From Proteles cristata cristata (Eukaryota; Chordata; Mammalia; Carnivora; Hyaenidae): 64,000 nucleotides of DNA. The stretch lies in the NCBI GenBank assembly GCA_017311185.1, contig JAESUZ010003902.1, positions 1,488,001 through 1,552,000 on the forward strand, given 5' to 3'. How positions within the stretch are numbered: the first letter of the stretch is position 1; every line of letters begins with the position of its first letter. The notes beneath the pieces are model-generated. The model was not told the DNA's origin. It did not search any database and saw nothing but the letters and a program-made list of their open reading frames with translations. Positions 32,010 to 42,184 of the stretch are shown here, piece by piece. Made by a program: the position numbers and the translations under genes.

Positions 32010-32335
32010 CTACCCTTCTGTCCACCCACTCACCCACCAGCCCATCCCCCCATTCTCCCTCCCTCCATCCCTCTGTCAATCCATCCATCCATCCATCCAT
32101 CCATCCATCCATCCATCCACCCCTCAGTCTGCCTGTCCCACGATCCATCTATCCACTCATCCATTCATCCCTCCCTCAGTCCACCCATCCATCCATCCAT
32201 CCATCCATCCCTCAGTCGTCTGTCCAATCATCCATCTATCTATCCATCCATTCATCCATTCCCTCCCTCCTTCTCTCCCTTAGTCCATCTGTCCATCCAT
32301 CTAGCCACCCATTTACCCATTCACACCCATCCATT
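32010..32335 (+). repeat. (CCAT)n microsatellite, long and interrupted
   Basis: Over 300 bp of CCAT/CCATCCAT units. The purest block is about 32080-32118, with others near 32185 and 32240; interruptions such as CAGTC recur (CCTCAGTC three times), suggesting higher-order units of about 90-100 bp. Translated frames give His-Pro-Ser-Ile repeats and are not genes. Confidence 0.95.
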
Positions 32336-32389
32336 AATTCAGATCATGTTTCTTTCTATTCATGTTTCTATTCTATTCTTTCTATTCAG

Positions 32390-32700
32390 CAATAGCTGTG
32401 CCACACCCTGGGCTCTATGGACCAAAAAGGTAAATCAACACAGCCCCTGCCCTCAAGGAGCACACAGCCTGGTCAGGGATCAGATGTGGAGATAGATAAA
32501 TGGTGAGACAATGTGATAAATACGAATACCAAGCTATGAACAGAGAGCTGTGGAAACACACTGGCCAAAGCCCGCAGGAGTTGGGGAAGGCTTGGCAGAA
32601 GAGGTGACATTTCAGCTGAGTCTTGAAGAATGAGTGGCAGTCTTCTAGCAGAAGATGTGGGGGAGAGCTCATTCTGACATTCCTCACAAGCCTCTTGTGA
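32390..32700 (-). repeat. L2 LINE 3' region
   Basis: CCTGCCCTCAAGGAGCACAC, GGTGACATTTCAGCTGAGTC and TTGAAGAATGAGTGGCAGTC are reverse L2 in correct order. Confidence 0.9.
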
Positions 32701-32704
32701 CAGC

Positions 32705-33058
32705 TTTAGCTCCACAACTAATAACTCTGGGGTTCAAACTAAATCCTCCCCAGTCATTGAGCTCAGACCTGATGCACTCATTTTAGACCTTGAACTAGGA
32801 GTTGGAGTCTCACAGCAAAGAGTCACTCACCCTTCCCAAGGGCATAATCTTCTCTGGAAATCCCAGTACCTTCATTTAGGGAGCTGTGCTAGCTGAGCTC
32901 TGGCCAGCTGAGCACTCCCTCCCTCTCATGGAAACCCTGATCAAGGTTGAACTTGGTCAAGAGCAGAGTCCAGAGCAATGGACACGCCGCGTCCAAGGAC
33001 CAAGGCAAGCCAGTGGGTTGGAGAAGCAGAGTTCAAGGATCACGGCTCCAAGTTTATC
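32705..33058. other. Unique sequence, nothing recognised
   Basis: No repeat family, exon or motif cluster is seen. Confidence 0.5.
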
Positions 33059-33060
33059 AA

Positions 33061-33118
33061 GTGGGCAATGGTACAGTTCACCTGCACAGGTGGGCAATGG
33101 TACAGTTCACCTGCACAG
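33061..33118 (+). repeat. Perfect 29-bp tandem duplication carrying an E-box palindrome
   Basis: Units 33061-33089 and 33090-33118 are identical and start GTGGGCAATGGTACAG. Each generates CACCTG-CA-CAGGTG, a perfect 14-bp palindrome of two E2-boxes (33079-33092 and 33108-33121). CACCTG/CAGGTG is bound by ZEB, SNAI and some bHLH factors. Confidence 0.95.
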
Positions 33119-33124
33119 GTGTCT

Positions 33125-33875
33125 AATAAAGTTTCTCTTAAAATCTGTCCCTAAGACAAGGAGTTTAAGTAGTTTCTTTGGAAGGCGATGCCAGCAACCA
33201 CTGGGGAAGGAAGGGGCAGTGAGGGAGGGAAGGGAAGGAAGCCAAAACAGGGAGTGCTGATGAGTAGATTATGGCCAAAGGCAATCTGGGTTCAATTTCA
33301 CCGGGTTGTCCTGGGGGACAGACCAGGCTACTCCCCAGGAGGATTCCACTAGAGGAGCAAAGAGGCTTGGATACTTCTCTTCCTACTCCCGTCCACCACT
33401 GGCTGAGGGCCGTTCCGGACGCATAAGCACCCTAGCACGAGGGCCTGGGGAAGGAGTCTCATCACTGGAATGGTGAGTGCCAAGGGGACACAGTCAGAGC
33501 ACCAAGAGCTCGTGCTGCGATGCCCGGGCCAGGACCCCTTCTGATCACGGCAATGAGAGACAGGCTACCTTCCAGGAGGAGGGAAGTCTTCCGTTTCAGA
33601 TGCCCAAACAAAATCTAAGTAAGGCTCAACTCTGAACCGCGATCAGCGACAACTCAGGCAGCCAAACAACACCCAGATGACAAGGGTCTGCCCTAACTGA
33701 ACCCCGGCAGAGCCGCCGTCCCGACACAGCAGCAGGAAACAGGCACCCAAAAGCTTTGCCGAGCACCCCAGGATGCCCAGAAACTCCGAGGGCAGGGCAA
33801 GTAGAGGCCATGGCCAGATGGGCAAAGATCGGACAGCCCCTTCCGTGAGAGGACTAGCAATGCGCCCAGATCTCA
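33125..33875. other. Unique sequence, nothing recognised
   Basis: GAGGGAGGGAAGGGAAGGAAG near 33220 is a short purine run. No repeat family or gene is recognised. Confidence 0.5.
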
Positions 33876-33879
33876 CGTA

Positions 33880-34230
33880 ACTGCCGCGTAACTTCACTCC
33901 TGAGTGCTGCAAAGAGAAAACTCCACAAAGTGCCGAGTCACAGAAAACGCCAAGATTCCTCACACATAGAATAATGAGGCAATAAAACTCAACTATAAAG
34001 TTAAATAATTTACCATAAATATCTAAAGCTCTCAAATTATTCTCTACATTAACCGCCTATGTTTAAAATGATCTTTGCATTCACTATGTCACAGATGGCA
34101 AAAGCAGACAAGAGAGTCCTTGACAACTAACTGCAATTAGCCCTTCCCAGCTGCGGTGATTTAAAGGCCTTTTCAGTTAAGCTGAATGAAACACCCGCGC
34201 TTTATAAATAAAGGCTTTACCAGGACTGAC
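33880..34230. promoter_or_regulatory. AT-rich candidate conserved block, 350 bp
   Basis: Repeat-free with GCAATAAAAC, CTATAAAG, TTAAATAATTTACC, CAAATTATTC, GATCTTTGCATTC, GCAATTAGCCC and CTTTATAAATAAAGGC (containing the inverted repeat CTTTAT-AAATAAAG). CDX/HOX-like (ATAAAA/ATAAAG) and homeodomain words are dense. It changes abruptly to GC-rich DNA at about 34250. Enhancer identity is inferred. Confidence 0.38.
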
Positions 34231-34566
34231 AATGAAGTATTTGAAACGTACAGGCCCCGAGCTGGTGAAGAGGGGGCGGCGGGGAGCGTGCTGTCACCAC
34301 ATCCCTACACGCCCCTCAACTCATCTCGGGAGCCTCAACTCACGTGATGCTCAGATACACTCCCCCTCCTCCCCAGCGCAGCTCGCATCCCCTCAACATG
34401 TCGCCCATTCCCACCCCCCGCCCCCCGCTTCCCACTCCTGCACTCTTCGTCCAGCTGAGCACATGCGTGCACACAAATCTTCTCCCTTCACGCATATGCA
34501 TACAGGTGTCTCCACCCTGCACTCATATGCACATCCTCCAGCCCTTCTCCCCTTTGTGTCCATGCT

Positions 34567-34577
34567 CACACACACAT

Positions 34578-34618
<41 letters not shown>
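34567..34618 (+). repeat. (CA)n microsatellite, alternating purine/pyrimidine
   Basis: A pure CA run (34579-34617) within a 52-bp alternating stretch with one TG interruption. Likely polymorphic. The 312-codon plus frame at 34232-35170 reads through it and is discounted. Confidence 0.95.
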
Positions 34619-34619
<1 letters not shown>

Positions 34620-35895
34620 GGCTGAGAATGTTGTACATCTCCAAGAAAGGGTGCCCAGGATTAAAGACCCAGCGAGGCCCTTTGTCTCAGGGGAGACCCA
34701 GGAGCCCTCACCCACTGCTCTGCTGGCAGAGAAGGATGAGTGCTCCGTACGCCGGGGAGGAGCTGCCCTTCAACAACACGGGAGCACCTTGGAGCTGGGA
34801 GGTAGGAGGCGGCTGCAGCAGTGTGCAAAGGAGGTCAAGGTTAGCCTCTGATTGCCGCCGTCGAGCGCTCCTCCCAGGGGCCTGGCTGGTTAATTGCTTG
34901 GAGTCTGGTGTGGCAGAGGGAGCTGTCAGTGAAACGGCGCCTCTGAATCACATGCTCCGATCTCTGGGATCCTCCAGGGGAGACCAAGCCTGGGCCCCCC
35001 ACCACTTTCCAGCCTGGCCTCACCCACCCATGCAGTGGACACGTGCCAGATCCCTGCCTCGCCCAAGAAAGTTGGCTGCCCTCGTGCCCACCCACCTTGG
35101 GGTCCACACAGTCCTCTTCCCGCATGTCCTGTGGGAACCAGAGTCCATCTCGGCCACGGTCTTGGCCTGAGGGCATCCTCACTCACAGCCTCCCCCGCGT
35201 GAAACCCACAACACAACAACTGCACGTCCCTCCGGCCTCAGGCCAGGCACCGCACTAAGCCCCTTCCGGATACCACTCCCCCTGAGCCTTGCTCAAGTTC
35301 TATGAAGCAGACATTTACCCTCATCCCCAATTTTCAGGCGGAGCCACTGACATACAGGCAGGCTGTGTAACTCCCCTAAGATCTTGGACTAAGTAACAGA
35401 AAGGAAGGGTTCGACACCCCCCACCCCACCCCGCACTCCCCCGCCAGCAGCCCAGCCTTAGAGCGCACACCTTGAAGCAGTGCACCTCAACAAGGCTCTC
35501 ACTGCTTGTCTGCCAGGTCCCTGCCATGACCAGAGCCCTCCAGAGCTCAGACCTGTGGTGCCCAGCCCTAGGCCCTGTCCAGCCCTCTCGGCCACCTCCC
35601 CTCTTCGGCTTGAGGTCCAGTTTCTGAAACATGAGCCAACCCTGAGTCTGAGTCACGATGCCTGTCCTCACCCCTGCTGCTGCGTCTGCCAGGTTCGCCC
35701 TTCTCTGCACACCCGATCCTGCTTGACTTCCCAGCTTGAAAGGGCCAGCACCTCTGCACCGGGGCCCGCGGTGTGCCCACACTCCGGGGAAGGGGCCGCT
35801 GGGAGAAGTCCAGGAGTTTGCTGGCTGCAGACTAAGGCTGCCGGGAGGGACTGCTGAGAAGCTCCAGAAGCATTTGGACTCGTGACGGGCTCTAC
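34620..35895. other. Unique GC-rich DNA, no gene seen
   Basis: Overlapping long frames on both strands lack domains. No repeat family is recognised over almost 1.3 kb, which makes it one of the longest repeat-free stretches here. Confidence 0.5.
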
Positions 35896-35899
35896 CCAG

Positions 35900-36062
35900 A
35901 CAAGTTCCCATTAATTTGCTGTTTTTAATATCCGAGTTCCAAGGAACCGCCTGGGCTGGGGTCCAACTTCAAAAGGGGGAAAACAAAACAAAACTCATTT
36001 TCTCTAATGGCAAATAAAGACATTTACAGGATCTCTGGATCTGTTAAGGGAATGAACGACAC
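35900..36062. promoter_or_regulatory. Candidate conserved noncoding block
   Basis: CCATTAATTTGCTG, TTTTTAATATCC, TCTCTAATGGCAAATAAAG and GACATTTACAGG give AT-rich homeodomain-like content without repeat similarity. Confidence 0.25.
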
Positions 36063-36424
36063 CATTTCCCTGTGGGCGTGGATATAGTCACAAGGGGCTG
36101 CTGTGGGTCGGCAGCAGCTGTGAACATCTGGGCCCGGGGCTCCGGCTGCCCGTGGTAGCCAGGGTTCCAGGAAGTGGGGACGGCGGTCAGAGGAGAAGGC
36201 AAGGTACTTAGCTGGAGACTCAAGTCCGGGCCTCGCTGGGGCCAGGAGCCTCCGCAGAAGGGGCAATGATTTGGCCTCCATAGTCTGTGGAGGGGTGGAG
36301 ACTGGATCCTGGGTCCTGATCTCGCCCCACCTGTCTACCCCCCTGCTCCCCAGCTGCCCCTTCCTTGGTGTGTGAGAGGGGAAAGGGGACCGTAGATGAC
36401 CCTGAGCGGCCCAAGGAAGGCATG

Positions 36425-36605
36425 AAGGCTTCAGAGTCAGCACCACCACTTCCTTGCTGGGTGACCTTGGGTGAGTTACTTTACTTCTCTGAGCCTGTCT
36501 TCTCATCTTAACACTAGAAATAACAGCCCTCCCCTCACCCAGGTGCTTATGCATCTGAGGCACTTAGCACAGCGCCAGAACCTCACAGGAGCTTCAGCAA
36601 CGTTA
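36425..36605 (+). repeat. MIR SINE
   Basis: GGGTGACCTTGGGTGAGTTA, CTCTGAGCCTGTCTTCTC and GAGGCACTTAGCACAGCGCC follow plus MIR order. Confidence 0.85.
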
Positions 36606-36854
36606 ATGCTTCTCCTCTTCCTCCCCTCTTTCTCCGACTCGCTTTTGCAGGAGTCCTAACTCATCACAGGCCAGGGCTTGAAGGGGCCACGGAAACCATG
36701 GTCTTCAGTCCTGCATTTGACAGGCCCTGAGAGAGGCAGTGAGCGGTCTCAAACACACAGCAGTCAACGGCAGAGGCCAGACCTCAACCCGGGTCCCAAT
36801 CTTCCCTTAGCGCCCCGCTGCCCCGCTGAGCCCACCTCCGTAAGAAACAGCTCT

Positions 36855-36990
36855 GTGAGCCTCCTGGCAACAGCCCTCCCTTTACAGGTGACAAAACCAG
36901 GCTTTGCAGGGCAAGCGGTGTGCCCGTCCCGGGCCCATGCCACCAGCAAGGGGGAAAGGCTGGGATTCGAGCCCATCTCTCGGATTCCCA
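36855..36990 (-). repeat. MIR SINE fragment
   Basis: CTCCCTTTACAGGTGACAAA, GGGCAAGCGGTGTGCCC and GGCTGGGATTCGAGCCCATC follow reverse MIR order. Further MIR-like words upstream (36700-36800) may be a second, more decayed copy. Confidence 0.6.
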
Positions 36991-37429
36991 AAGGAGCTCT
37001 TCCTGGGAATCTGTCTTTTCCCAGCTGAGACTGAAGATCCATGAGGGTGGTGGTTCCAGGCCTCTCCTGGCATCAGTCTCAGGCTCAGCCAAGGTCCAGG
37101 GAGCAAAAGGGTGAACCCAGCAGCAAAGGTGATCCACCAGGTGGCGGGGGGTGGGGCCTGGGACAAGGGGCAGCGCCCGTACAGAGGCTTGGTATACAAA
37201 CCCCAGTGTGACGGAAGAGGCTTAGGGCGGGCAGCGCACTGGGAAGAGCCGGTATGGCCAGTCCCAACTGCTCCCAGCAGCTGACAGTGTGTGGCCTGCC
37301 AGGGAGACAGAAGGGGCTAGAACGGGTCCTTGGAATTTAGAGAAGGGGGGGCTTGACCCCGATGGTGTCCAGAAGAAGGCCTCACTCCTGCTCTCTAATA
37401 GAACTGGCACCCTTCCCAGCTTTTCTGGC

Positions 37430-37970
37430 CATTCAAGTTTACTAAACACCTGTAACGAGTCGACCCGGAGACACAGGGATGAACAGTGTGGCATTTTCTG
37501 TCCTTCCTGGAGTTTGGGGACGAAAAGGAGACTGACTTCAAGGAAGGGAGAGCTCCCAGGTGAGACAGGTCAGAAGGCAGGAGAGGCACCAGGCATTTAG
37601 TGAGACAGGATCCAGGGGCCTTTGTGGGCAGTAAGAGGCTGTGGAGGGGGCTGTGGGTGGGAGGGTAGAGGGCCCCAGACATCCTGAGGGCAGTAGGAAG
37701 CCATGGAAGGATTGGAAGCCAAAGAGAGCCCCGATCAAACATTCATATTAAAAAAGTCCGATTCTGGTGGCTGAACAGCGGGAATGGGAAGGGTGGACCT
37801 CCTGGGAAATACTGAGTCAGGGCGGAAGATTAAGCCTGCCACAACTCTGGCAGCGGTGATGGGGAAGGCAAGGAGGGGTGTGTGCCCCAGACATGGGGAA
37901 GCAGAGACCAATCAGGTGTCAAGGGCGAGGCAGCACACACTCCTACCCGGGACTTGGTGGATGGCGGTAC
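37430..37970 (-). repeat. L2 LINE, long fragment
   Basis: TTCAAGTTTACTAAACACC, GAGGGCAGTAGGAAGCCATG and TTAAAAAAGTCCGATTCTGG follow reverse L2 across about 500 bp, including the GGAAGCCATGGAAGG block. Confidence 0.7.
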
Positions 37971-38004
37971 TTGTAGGCGCCATCATGAGCAATAACCCAA
38001 AGGT

Positions 38005-38240
38005 CTCATGTTTGCGGGCTGCTATGTGCCAGGCCCTGCTCTAAACACTTCACATGCATGAGCTCTGCTGACCCTCACAACTTCATGAGGTCGGTGTATC
38101 CCATGTCCATCCCCATTTTACAGATGAGAATGCTGAGGCACAAGGGCTAAGAAGTGTCCCAATGGCCAGTAGGTGGTAAGCCAGGATTTGAACCCAGTCT
38201 AATCCCAGGGCTTGAGCTCATGCCACCTCACTGCCCTGCA
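38005..38240 (-). repeat. MIR SINE, nearly full length
   Basis: GCTATGTGCCAGGCCCTGC, CCCCATTTTACAGATGAG and GGATTTGAACCCAGTCTAAT are classic reverse MIR. Confidence 0.92.
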
Positions 38241-38564
38241 GCCCAGAGTTCGGAGGGTAAGGTCCGTGCTAGACATGGCAAGTCCTAGGTGTCTCTGCGA
38301 CATCTGGGTGGGCTCACAGGGAGAAGACATGGGCCTGAATTTCAGGGGCAATAGGAGTTCTGGAGGTATCAGCACAGACATGACAGATGATGCCCTGGGG
38401 AGCCAGTGGGGAGGGGGCTGTCAACAGCTCAGCCATAGAGGAAAGCCAGGAAAGTGACCCAGTGCGGCAAATCCAAGGTGCCATCTGCCTGTGTGCCACA
38501 GGGGAGTGCCCAGGGCCCCTAGCTGGAGGCAGGAGGCCGATGTGGCCAGTCCCCACGTGACCTC

Positions 38565-38715
38565 CTGCTAGATATGCAGCCTTGAAGCGGTATCTTAATT
38601 CTGAGCATTTGAGCCCATCTTCTATCAAGTGGGGGCGTTAATCATACTCCGTTCACAGGGCATTTGGGAGGATATAAAATGCAACAGAACATTTAAGAGC
38701 CTTTTGTTAGCAGGA
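38565..38715 (+). repeat. MIR SINE fragment, diverged
   Basis: CATTTGAGCCCATCTTCTAT, GGGGGCGTTAATCATACTCC and GGAGGATATAAAATGC resemble the plus MIR 3' half. Confidence 0.5.
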
Positions 38716-38719
38716 AATC

Positions 38720-39245
38720 TGATGGATATTAATAAGCACCCTCACAGTAATGGTGATGTGATAGGAGTCTGGGCAAGGTGCTTGCAGATGACACGTGCGA
38801 GACAGTGAGGGGGTGTGGTGGCCGTTAGGATTATTAGAAATAAGAAAGATTATCCCCCGCTGCTGGAACAGCCCTCAGCCTGCAGCCGGCTTTGGGGATC
38901 ACCTCTGCTGTAGAAAACGGGCTTACTCAAGGTCATGCCTCCAGTAGTGGCCTGGGTAGAATACCTGATCAGCACAAGGGTGTACAGGCCACAGGAGGGC
39001 CACCCCAGCTCCAGAGCACTTGGGCTTGTGGGGTCCACGTTGTCAAGACGCTAGAGCAGCGTCTCTCTCTCTCTGAGGAACCCCAGTTCCCTCCCTCCCT
39101 TCACACGTGTGGGTCCCAAGCACCCTCCCTAATAAGCACCCCGCCAGGAGGTCTCCAAACCCATGCTATTAGGCTCTCCTGGAAGGCAGCTGCTTTGGCC
39201 GCTGAAGGTCCCACACATCGTCCAGCCGGATGTCAACACCAATCA
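38720..39245. other. Unique sequence, nothing recognised
   Basis: ATGGATATTAATAAGCACC and GGATTATTAGAAATAAGAAAG are short AT-rich patches. No exon is seen. Confidence 0.45.
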
Positions 39246-39249
39246 GGGT

Positions 39250-39440
39250 CAGCCCTTTTCCACTTCTTAGCTCTGGGACCTTAGACATGTTAGCTCACTT
39301 CTCTGAGCCTTGGTCTCCTCCTCCATCAAATAGGCCTGGAAACCCCCTACTTTGCACAACTGCTAAGTGTTTCTTAAGATATCCGTGTCCTGCCTAGTAT
39401 GTAACACGGGTGCTGCCCTCAAACCATTTGGCCATTAAAT
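39250..39440 (+). repeat. MIR SINE
   Basis: TCTGGGACCTTAGACATG, CTCTGAGCCTTGGTCTCC and GCCTAGTATGTAACACGG follow plus MIR. Confidence 0.75.
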
Positions 39441-39488
39441 TTTCTCATTCCCAATTTCTCAGATAATTATACAAATGCCCATGTTTCA

Positions 39489-39706
39489 GGGCGTGCCAGG
39501 GAGTGGCTCAGTCAAACATTTGACTTTGGATCAGGTCATGACCTCATGGTTTGTGAGCTCAAGCCCCGCATGGGGCTCTGTGCTGACAGCTCAGAAGCCT
39601 GGAGCCTGCTTCAGATTCTTTGTCTCCCTCTCTCTCTGTTCCTCCCCCAGTTGTGCTCTGTCTTTCTCTGTCTCTCAAAAATAAATAAATGTTGAAAAAA
39701 AAAAAA
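39489..39706 (+). repeat. Felid tRNA-Lys SINE
   Basis: GGGCGTGCCAGGGAGTGGCT is a mutated head. The B box AGCTCAAGCCCC, CT body, AAATAAATAAATG and poly(A) are clear. It lies between two plus-strand MIR copies. Confidence 0.95.
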
Positions 39707-39724
39707 GTCCAGTTTTCAAGTTAT

Positions 39725-39878
39725 TTTAAGCTGAGCAACCTTAAGCAAGTCACACAATCTCTCTGTTTTATGATTTGTGAAATGGCATCAAATCTCATAG
39801 AGCCATTTAATCCACAGAACACTCAAACAGTGTCCTGCATGCAGTAAGCTCTCGATAAATGTCAGCTCTTATCTTCAG
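39725..39878 (+). repeat. MIR SINE
   Basis: GAGCAACCTTAAGCAAGTCA, GCATGCAGTAAGCTCTCG and ATAAATGTCAGCTCTTAT follow plus MIR to its 3' end. Confidence 0.85.
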
Positions 39879-39879
39879 A

Positions 39880-40365
39880 GCTCTTTCGTCAGTGGGTGCC
39901 CAGAACTAAATTCAGTACTATTGGCTATGGTCCCTCCGGCACCCTCGCAGATCCTTTGCTTTGAATGACGCTGCCCAGAATTTTTAGCGAATGGGTCTCT
40001 TAAGCCACCACACACACCAAGCATCATTCTGAGATTCCCGGCAGAACACAAGAGCTAACTCAGAGCCGCCTGTGAAACATGCATACACACTTTCCCAGCA
40101 GGTCTTTGCCTTTGGACTCAGGTTGGATTCTGCACCTGCATGCGAGGAAGGCACCACCTTTCGCTCTGTCCCGGTTAGACTTGCTCCATTTGGTTCTGCC
40201 TGTGAAAGCCCTTCACAAACAGAAGGGTGGAGATAACCCACAGAGGAGCGCGCTGGACACTGCCAGCAACCTCAGCAGAGCAGTGGGGATGGATGCACTG
40301 AGATGGGCGGTGCAGATGCCCGCGCGGGGGGAGGGGAGGAGGGGCTTTGCGAAAGCCACAGAGCC
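39880..40365. other. Unique sequence, nothing recognised
   Basis: No repeat or exon is seen. It turns GC-rich at about 40315 before the AT-rich block at 40370. Confidence 0.45.
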
Positions 40366-40369
40366 ATCA

Positions 40370-40520
40370 GGATAGTCATGAATGTTGCTGTTGTCACCCG
40401 TAATTGCAATTTCCCACGATTTCACGTTACAACGTGAAATTAACATCCTTATATCTGCCACACAGTCGGTAATAACAATTAATCATCATTGTTCCCAGTG
40501 GTTTCGTTCAATCCACCATT
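40370..40520. promoter_or_regulatory. Candidate enhancer block with a 22-bp inverted repeat
   Basis: ATTTCACGTT-AC-AACGTGAAAT at 40419-40440 is a perfect 10-bp inverted repeat with a 2-bp centre. Nearby are GTAATTGCAATTT, ACAATTAATCATC and ATTGTTC. TTCAC/GTGAA arms around a centre recall T-box palindromes, although the inner bases differ from that consensus. No repeat family explains the block. Confidence 0.38.
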
Positions 40521-40524
40521 TCTA

Positions 40525-41795
40525 CAGAAAGAGCAGCCGTGGGGCCCCTCTGGTTTGCATTCTGTGACCCCTCCAGGCCTCATCCCCTGGGGCTTCAAAT
40601 GCATGGCTAAGGCTGGAAGCCCATGACAACAGCCTTATGTGAACAGTCAAAGGTCCCATCAGATTCCATCACAAACGAATATGAACTACGCGATGCCAAG
40701 CACAAAGCCATTGCCGGTGGGAGCTGAAAGGCCACCTGGTTAGATAGGAGGGAGAGGTCACTAACGACCATGTGCAAGTGACGGGCACAGGGGACCAGGA
40801 ACCATGTGTGAATACAAGCTCCGAGAGCTCAGAGAATAGGGTGAGTAAGCAACGGACTATCGGAAGACAGGGCAGATGCCAGGGAACCCGAGGGCTGTCT
40901 CTGGGGCACTCCTGTGGCTGAGGTCCCCAGACCTTGGTCCTAGACCCGAAATGCTCCTCACCTTTGGCCCTGTCCTAGCGAGCCCTGGGTCATTCACCTT
41001 TACTGGGCCCTTCACACAAGAACCTAGCCATCGAAGCCCTATACCCATAAGCCAGTGGCAAAGCCCTGTGCCATTCCAGCAGGAACCCCTCTACCCGTGG
41101 ACAGAACAGTTAACAAGCAAGCGCCTCTGGAATGCAACCATTGGGCTAGTTACCCACCCACCTACCTGTCCTTCTTGATATTTGAGCTTCTCCATCTTGT
41201 CCACAAGGAGGGTTGAGAAGCAAATCCAAATGTCTACTGAATTCAGGCCAGTGAGTGCCCCTGGTCTAATGTTGAATGACTCTGTCCAGGAAAGCACATG
41301 TGGTCTGGCAGAATCTGGCCTCACACCTAACATGACACGGGACACAGGTCTTCAAGAAAGCCTGGGTTTTGGTTTATGGGTGTTCACAAACCTCAGCCTT
41401 AAGCAAGCTCCCCGACCTGTGATTTCTGAAAACCAGCCTCCCTTTGGGGACCTGCCTCTCCCCAGTCTCCCAGGGCTCCCTTGTCCTCTGTTGCCCAGCA
41501 AGGCAGTGGTACAGGGATGCCCATGGCGGGCCGTCCCAGTGCCTGGGCCACCCTGGGTCTGTCTGTTCCTGAGGTCTGGGCTGCCCCTTTGAGGCTGACC
41601 ATCATCCCCCTTAATGGTGTGAAATGAGTCCCTGCCACCCGTGAGCCTGAAATCCTTTTCTCTTTCTCAACAGAAACTGGTAAGACTTGCACTCTCTTGC
41701 CTCACGTCGGCTCCCTTCTTTTTCTGCCCCATAGCCCATCCAGGGGCTCCCCCTCAACAGTGGTTACATTATGATGGCGGGTCCCTTAGACAGAA
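40525..41795. other. Unique sequence, nothing recognised
   Basis: Frames of 100-136 codons (40876, 41182) have no domain. No repeat family is recognised over 1.2 kb. Confidence 0.5.
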
Positions 41796-41799
41796 GGGA

Positions 41800-41975
41800 A
41801 CTCCTATTTACTAGACACAAGCCACAGACCCATCTCTGTGCTGACACATCATGTGGATGAACTCTCCCAAGCCTCACAACCTTCAATCTAGGGAAGAGAC
41901 ACTGATAACCAGCTCATGGCCACACAGCAAGTCAGGGAGTGGCCAAACCATAACTTGAACCCAGGTCTGTAGGGG
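41800..41975 (-). repeat. MIR SINE
   Basis: CTATTTACTAGACACAAGCC, GCCACACAGCAAGTCAGG and CTTGAACCCAGGTCTGTAGG follow reverse MIR. Confidence 0.85.
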
Positions 41976-41979
41976 TCTC

Positions 41980-42182
41980 CATCCTGCATCCACCACAGAC
42001 TATGTGTGCACCTTTGGGCAGGTGCCACTATCTGCCTCAGTTTCCTCATCTGGGAAACCAGGCTGGCCAATACTTCCTTCCTCATGGGCTGTCTTGAGGA
42101 CTATCTGAGCCATTATATGGAAAATGCTTCACATCACCCTTAGCACATAGTAAACAATAAATAATGGCCATTATTAAGACTT
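41980..42182 (+). repeat. MIR SINE, head-to-head with the previous copy
   Basis: CCTTTGGGCAGGTGCCAC, GCCTCAGTTTCCTCATCTG, CCTTAGCACATAGTAAAC and AATAAATAATGGCC follow plus MIR. With the minus copy just left it makes an inverted MIR pair. Confidence 0.88.
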
Positions 42183-42184
42183 AC

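Noticed and set aside
32010..32335. Possible CRISPR-like array
   Set aside because: Regular CCAT units without distinct spacers; a microsatellite in a mammalian genome.
31938..32495. 185-codon frame with His-Pro-Ser-Ile repeats
   Set aside because: It is the translation of a CCAT microsatellite.
34232..35170. 312-codon open frame, longest in the window
   Set aside because: It reads through the CA microsatellite (His-Thr repeats) and GC-rich unique DNA, with no domain, no exon borders and competing frames on the other strand.
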